Positions 57,987 to 64,000 of a stretch of 64,000 bases of DNA are shown piece by piece. The notes beneath the pieces were generated by a model. That model saw only the letters and a program-made list of their open reading frames with translations, did not search any database and was not told where the DNA came from. The stretch comes from Trifolium pratense (lineage: Eukaryota; Streptophyta; Magnoliopsida; Fabales; Fabaceae). Within the stretch, counting starts at the first letter, position 1, and every line of letters starts with the position of its first letter. Made by a program: the position numbers and the translations under genes. The stretch lies in contig NC_060060.1 of the NCBI RefSeq assembly GCF_020283565.1, positions 20,088,001 to 20,152,000 of the forward strand, read 5' to 3'.

Positions 57987-59234
57987 TGTTCAATGTAATT
58001 CCCCAAATCAAAAGAAAGACTATGGTTCTAATTTTGTACATATGTGGTTTTTTTTTATGCACTACATATGAACTTAAGTTTAAGGAACAATATGCACCAT
58101 AATATTTCCATATCCACCATCTTATAAAACGTTCACTATATTACTAGCAAAATTTACTACTAAAATTCTCGAAAAATTATCGACTACGTTCCATAATCAC
58201 TTCTAATGGTGTGTGAAAAATTATTAGCGCTAACAAATTCTACTATAATATATACACCTTAACACGAACAAATTACAAATCTCTTTATCAATACTCGGAG
58301 GTCGAAGTATCACGCAAAAATTAAAACCTTCTTATAAGAGGCGCGTAAAAATTATAAACTTATATATCGATATTTCGTGGTTGACCTAGCGCAAAAAATT
58401 AAAAACTTCTCTATAAGTATCGGGGAGATGACAATTTTTAGTGTTTTTTAATCCATTTATTTCAGTTTATTTTCTTTTTAATCAATTGATATTTGTCCTT
58501 TAGAATCATATTAATTGCACAAAAAAGGTAAAAATTAATGTAACTAAGTAATCCAACAATAGCATGGTTCACAATTGGCTAGAAAACAAGGTTAGAAAAA
58601 ATGGTGAGATCATTTTTTTTTTTTGTGGAAACAATTGTTTCTCACAAAAAAGAAAGACATATCTAAAATCACTATTACAAATTATTACTGCTAAAAAATT
58701 ATAATACACGGGGAGATGACATTTTTTTATCATTGATAAAAGTTTTTAAATCAATATTATAAGTTATTACTTATAAAAAAATTATAATTCACGGGGAGAT
58801 GACAATTTTGTTTCCTGATAAAAGTTTTAAAATCACTATTATGAATTATTAATGATTAAAATTTATAATTGACTGAGCGATCCAACAATATGGTGGTTCA
58901 CTTTTGTATTATACTTATTATGATTTGGTTTTTAAGTTTGTTTACACTTTTGGATGTAACGATTATGCAATGTACTTCTTGATCTTATTATTAATGATTA
59001 TATGAATGATTTTTTAATTTCATCATGTAAACGTACTACTCATAAGAAAATTTGACCAACTTAATTTATACATGTCACGGGTCTTGAAAGCTCCACCATA
59101 AAATTTGGCATCACTTTTGTGAACTTTTATATTATCCCTTGAATATTACTATTTAGTCCACTTAATTATGTTTAATTTACCATGGTCAACAACATCCATG
59201 ATTGACAACAACCATGATTGACATATAAATGGTG
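57987..59234. other. AT-rich stretch left of the Helitron-like terminus
   Basis: CACGGGGAGATGACA recurs at about 58707 and 58791 with related sequence at 58424, and ATTATAA-type units repeat. No gene. Confidence 0.4.
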
Positions 59235-59274
59235 TTCCACAAAACCCCGTGCAACGTACGAGGAGCCGACTAGT
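59235..59274 (+). mobile_element. Helitron-like 3' terminus
   Basis: A GC-rich hairpin (CCCCGTGC / GTACGAGG around a short loop) is followed eight bases later by CTAG and then T, the layout of a plant Helitron 3' end. The 5' TC end was not found, so the element's length is unknown. Confidence 0.5.
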
Positions 59275-59724
59275 TGGTATCAGATTATAGATATGTTGTA
59301 TGACTATTTGCATCTTTGAATTTTTTAAAATTGCATGAATCTTTGAATTTTGTATGTCATCTATCCCTGGATTTTGTTAAGTGGTGGACATACCCTATCT
59401 GTGTGACGTTACTCAACACGATCATAATGTGATAGAGAAATAGTTGAATATTTATTTAAAGTATTTGCAAACTTTTAACTCAACTATCATTCTCTATCAA
59501 GTGGGAGAATCCTCACTATATATTGTGTGACGTGATGGAAATACCCTATCGGTATGACATTGCCTAACATGATCATCCTTGGTGGTGTGAGAAAAATAAC
59601 TCACAATTTTAATTATCATTCTTTGTCAAGTGGGGAAATTCTACATGCAAATTAAATATAGCTAATAAACATATATATTTGTTTCATAATTCTAGAGATT
59701 TATATTGAGGATATTAATTATAGT

Positions 59725-60114
59725 TGTTCTGGTGAACATCAAAGGGGGTTTGTATTATTTGATAATGATAGAAATACAAAGCTCTCCTTAGAGAAGTTTG
59801 ATAAACTTTACAATAATGAAAGAATGGTGGTTTTTCAGAATGACTGTCCCTCTGTTCTCTTGAAGAAGATCCTATTTATAGACAAAATATCTCCTTCTTG
59901 TTGCTTGATAACCGCCTTACCTGGAGAGGAATTCATGGGTAGTGGGCGGTTACTTTTCCTTCTTCTCCAAGCTTCTTCCTTCTTCTCCAAGTTTCTTCCT
60001 TCTTCTCCAAGTCATGGTGGATCATGCTTATCATGTGTTTTTCATGGTTGTTTTCATGCTTCTCCTTTAGATGCTCCCATTGGGCTTTTTCGTATTGGGC
60101 CTTAACAAATCACA
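59725..60114 (-). mobile_element. 3' LTR (390 bp) of the edge element
   Basis: Bounded by TGTTCTGG and AAATCACA (plus strand). A triplicated CTTCTTCTCCAAG(C/T)TTC unit lies near 59960-60010. Confidence 0.78.
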
Positions 60115-60970
60115 CCCTGGTCCATGGCCCGGTACACAGCCCCCCAAGCACGAGGCTTCAAGAAGGCGAAGTGCTTTTGAATGAAGTAACTTGGCGATTA
60201 TTATGTCTCGGCGTGGTTCTATGTCGCCTATTTGTTGCCGACTCATACTCTTTGTTTGCTTGTCGCCTTGTCCTTCCTTTTGTTGTTGATATTTCTTAGA
60301 TAATTTGTACGCCCTTCTATGACTTTTGAATATCTTGATGCACGCCATTTGTGGCTTTGAATATTGTTGTCATTGTTTCTTGGCGACTTTGAGCAAGTTG
60401 GCAAGTCGCCCTTCCTCTTTTTTCATTGTATTTGCATTTTCAAGCTAGCGTTGTCACCAATCTCGCCTCTTCATCTTTCGCGATTGCCTTTCCTTCTTGG
60501 AAACGAATTGAAACTTTGTGGCTAGTAACTTTGTTAGTCTATACTTCTGCTTCTTCTACTCAACATAAGTTTTTTTTTTATTTTCTTTTGACATTCTATA
60601 TTTGGAGATTGTAAGTAGTCTGGCGTAATCCGTCTTGCCACTTCTTTGTTGTAGTTGATTTTCGTACTGTCAGGCTTACACGCCTTATTTTGTAACTGTT
60701 GGCGATTTAAAAAGAATGGGCGCTGCTCGGAGTTGCCCTTCCACTATACTTTGTGTCTGGTGTTGAAAATAACCTCACCTTTGAAAAAAATTTTAACTTT
60801 GCACCTGCAATGTCTTTAGCTCTTTAAATATAATTATATATCATTTATGAATAACTTTATACCTGATGTCTTTTGGTGGTTGCAAATGATTTGGCGTTAT
60901 AATGAATCGCCTTGCTTTGGTTGTGTATAAGCTTTTTCTGGCGGTGTTGATAATCTCGCCTTTCTTCGCT

Positions 60971-61375
60971 GTATCTTTTTCTGACGCTCCCTACGGGTAA
61001 CGCCAAGGCATTTCGACCTTGTTTTATTTTCTTTTTCTGACGCCCCCAACTCGTAAGACTTACAGGTAACGCCAAGGCCTTTCAACCTTGTTTTATTTTC
61101 TTTTTCTGACGTACCCAACTCGTAAGACTTACAGGTAACGCCAAGGCCTTTCAACCTTGTTTTATTTTCTTTTTCTGACGTACCCAACTCGTAAGACTTA
61201 CAGGTAACGCCAAGGCCTTGCAACCTTGTTTAATTTTTCTTTTTCTGACGTACCCAACTCGTAAGACTTACAGGTAACGCCATGGCCTTTCAACCTTTAT
61301 ATTTTCTTTTTCTGACGCCCCCTACTCGTAAGATTTACAGGTAGCGCCAAGGCTTTTCAACCTTGTTTCTTCTTT
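60971..61375 (-). repeat. 69-bp tandem repeat, about six units, open in frame
   Basis: Each unit contains CGTAAGACTTACAGGTAACG and CTTTTTCTGACG(T/C). Because 69 is 23 codons, the minus strand stays open through three to four units (61223-60897) and would encode a repeated VTCKSYELGTSEKENK peptide. Whether it is translated is unknown. Confidence 0.85.
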
Positions 61376-62371
61376 TTATTCAGAGCCCGCAACTTAATCA
61401 TGATTGCTGCAAATAAGCTTTGATACATTAGAAGTTCAACAATAATAATATATGAAAAATAAAACAAACGAAAATGATACCGCCATGGGTGGTTTGTTGC
61501 GGCGCTCCTCGCCTAGCAAGAAAAACAATTATGTTTTGGCGTGGCGAGACTGAGTTCCATTGCGGTAGTCATCGCGGAATATGCTTCAACCTGAAATATT
61601 AGTTGGCGGCTTCTATCTCGCCGAGTGATAATTATTGAATTTTCATGTTAATTTTCCACGTTTGTTCGTTGTCCTGCACTATGATTAACATCAATGAATC
61701 AAAATAGAAATCATAGATGAATAAACTAAATTTCCTAAGATAAATTTCAAAGAAGGTGACATTATAGCAAGTGCTTCAAGTATATGCAAAAACACGTCGG
61801 CTAATAATAAGTCTCATATACTCCATTAGTTATTGAAACTTTGCATGTATGATTAATTTTAATTAATCGATACCGAAACAAATAAAAATGTGATACGTAG
61901 AGAAAGCATATTCATGTTAGTTATAAGTAAAAAGCAAAATACTTTGTAAGAAGAATACTAATTTAGTTCTTAACCGAAAAAATGTAGAAACATATGAAAA
62001 TTTTTATACTTTCTCTGTTGGTTATATTTGTCTTGGTCATTTTAATTTAAAGTGTTGACTTATTCTACTTATCAGAGTTGAAGTTCTTTCATGCAAAAGT
62101 TCTTTCATGTTTGAAATGTTTACATGAGGTCTTAAGAAAGTTAGTTCATACAATCACACAAAATATTTTATCGTGTGCTAGAATAATTTATAGCAGGATT
62201 AAAGATATCACATATCAAATAAGCACAAACAGTTTTGAACCAAACAGAACAGCGATTCTTGAATTTAGATCTTGTAAAGTGGCACACCAAAAGAAAAACA
62301 AGTCTCATTCTAGTGATTATTAACCTTGAAATACATAAGTACCGATGGTCTTTTCTTTTACTCAATGATGA

Positions 62372-62372
62372 G

Positions 62373-62459
<87 letters not shown>
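62372..62459. repeat. (ATT)n microsatellite
   Basis: About 29 units with one interruption (ACT) near 62408. Confidence 0.95.
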
Positions 62460-63927
62460 GATGGCGATAGAATGTGATTCATGAACTATAAATTAACCAT
62501 GTTAATAAAACCGATAACGTATATATGCACAAATAATATATTATCACAATAGAGAGAGCGAGAAGTATATGATTAAATGGTAAGTTAGAGGAAAAGAACG
62601 TTAACACCTGGATCGGGAGTCGCATGTTTTGGCGCGGCGTGACCGAGTTCCATTGGAATGTTAATTGGCGACTTGTATCTCGCCGAGTGGTACCAGTGGC
62701 CAATTACTCGTGTTTTATTATCACCTCTGTTGGGGCGATGAATCATTTCCATCGTGAAGGACCAAAACAGCGGTTTTACGAACGACTGTAGCTTGAAGCA
62801 GTGTACGAGCTGATTAGCTCATCGGATCTACGCCATTGGATGATGACCGAGACCGGTTGATATGCTGTGAGCGTATGACAATGAACGAGATAGAGCTTGC
62901 GACAACATCAGACTTTGAGATATCAAAACGCTGCATACTCTCCCTGTTATTTCCAAAGCCTGGCCATATTTCTAACTTGGTGCTATAATTTTATTAATTA
63001 GCCTCCCTCTGAATGATAGAACTGTTGATTTTCCTTCCATGTGTGAATTTGTAATTGATAATCCAATCCAAATTAGAGTTTGATGGCTTCATTGGATCAA
63101 TCGTCCTCGAACTGTGTCATTTTCCTTAACTTCAACTATCAACAATGTATAATTCTTGCTATGTGGCCTGTACAGACATTTTAGCAAACACCAAACAGGC
63201 ATATACACTAGCAGTACTATATTTCATATTTTTTAATGTATTTGTGACAATGAGAATCCCACTTCATATCATTATTATGCGGCCATTAACACCAACTTGA
63301 TCAATCCACATGTTATTAACCATGGGTTTTTCATTAGTCTTGTGGTGTTACGTTTTGATCCTGAGGATTATGAACAGAGTAGATTCTAGGTGGATTGTTG
63401 TTCTTCATCGTTCTTTCCAAGCCTGGTCACTAGACTGGTTTCCTCATAGACCTGGTGACGACACAGTGGTTCCTCACGAATCTATCGGCGGCGAGGACAG
63501 TTCTTTTATGAATCCGATGGTGGCGACAAATCCTTCATAAATCCAACCGCGGCGATATGGCGTGGTTGGCAACTAGAACGAACTCGTTCGGCGACGACAC
63601 GATGGATTGAGATTCTCCAGGAGTTCTTCTCCATTAGTGATTTCGATGGTAATGGATACTGCGAAACAAACCAAGGCTACCTACTCTCGCCATATATCCA
63701 AAATTGTTCCCTTCCTAATTGCCCCGTACGTGTCTCCCTTTCAAACTTTTCCGAATCGATATTTCTCGCGACGTTGGGAGATAATCACTGCTGCTTTGTA
63801 TGACAAGACATTGTTATTGTGTCGATGAACAAGATGAAACTTTGAGGCCTGGGAATCGTTTTACCGGGCGACGTTTAATTTTTGTCTAGTTTGATGTGGT
63901 AGGCTGGGATCAAATGTTTTTACCGCA

Positions 63928-63945
63928 GCCCCACGGTGGGCGCCA
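63928..63945 (-). promoter_or_regulatory. Primer binding site of the edge element
   Basis: Minus-strand TGGCGCCCACCGTGGGGC, three bases inside the LTR. It starts with TGG as required for pairing with a tRNA 3' CCA end. It is not the initiator-Met type used by the copia elements in this window. Confidence 0.7.
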
Positions 63946-63948
63946 AAA

Positions 63949-64000
63949 TGTTCTGGTGAACATCAAAGGGGGTTTGTATTATTTGATAATGATAGAAATA
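63949..64000 (-). mobile_element. 5' LTR of the edge element (only the inner 52 bp)
   Basis: TGTTCTGGTGAACATCAAAG and the following bases equal 59725-59776. The rest lies outside the window. Confidence 0.85.

Larger units (their letters stand above)
59725..64000 (-). mobile_element. Non-autonomous LTR retrotransposon, cut by the window edge
   Basis: The 3' LTR (minus-strand sense) is at 59725-60114 and the 5' LTR begins at 63949 and runs off the window; the first 52 bases of both agree. A primer site TGGCGCCCACCGTGGGGC (63945-63928, minus) lies three bases from the 5' LTR, and a purine-rich CCATGGACCAGGG adjoins the 3' LTR. The 3.8-kb interior has no gag or pol motif, so it must depend on another element. 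It contains a 69-bp tandem repeat, a long (ATT)n tract and a second, shorter duplicated motif (TTTTGGCG.GGCG...GAGTTCCATTG at 61533 and 62628). Confidence 0.82.

Noticed and set aside
62168..62482. Poly-isoleucine frames
   Set aside because: Translation of the (ATT)n microsatellite.

Overview
This window looks like plant nuclear DNA, very probably from a legume (Medicago-like). That is an inference from the AT-rich, intron-bearing genes, a tau-class glutathione S-transferase, a UGT91-like glycosyltransferase fragment, a kinesin-light-chain-related gene, an F-box/DUF295 fragment, and a dense load of LTR retrotransposons and MITEs. There is no bacterial-style operon, CRISPR array, rRNA or convincing tRNA gene. 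Most of the 64 kb is mobile DNA and gene debris.

Layout. 1-1210 is the 3' part of a tau GST gene. 3619-4548 is a second GST copy that lost about 40 codons and then took a 715-bp solo LTR with a 5-bp duplication. About 6600-11120 and 26399-31720 are two copies of one segmental duplication. Each carries a 196-residue, repeat-bearing coiled-coil gene of unknown function with a GC-AG intron, and copy A alone carries a 790-bp hAT-type MITE whose empty site is visible in copy B. 11811-25428 is a retrotransposon nest: a minus-strand copia element with an open 1211-residue pol but no gag and almost no 3' LTR; a decayed plus-strand copia; and inside the latter a 5801-bp copia element with two 485-bp LTRs that read as identical although its coding region is dead. 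The 3' LTR of the host copia is itself split by a Mutator-type and a hAT-type MITE. A SEC15-like exon scrap follows.

31720-46500 holds a single-exon unknown gene (256 aa), a 353-bp TRIM, a 5'-truncated KLCR/CMU gene abutting a 5'-truncated F-box/DUF295 gene at one breakpoint, a UGT pseudogene with DNA-repair scars, and RNase H-type retroelement scraps. 47507-53136 is bounded by about 50-bp inverted repeats and a perfect 9-bp duplication, so it looks like one large Mutator-type element carrying other insertions. 53700-59300 has a SINE with 17-bp target duplications, another Mutator-type MITE, a B3-like exon fragment and a Helitron-like 3' end. 59725 to the window edge is a minus-strand, apparently non-autonomous LTR element with a tandem 69-bp internal repeat that is open in frame.

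Few genes here look functional: the GST at the left edge, the two duplicated unknown genes, and the 256-aa unknown gene. Coordinates of elements with target-site duplications are base-exact as read by eye; other repeat limits are approximate. No database search was possible, so family names rest on motif recognition.
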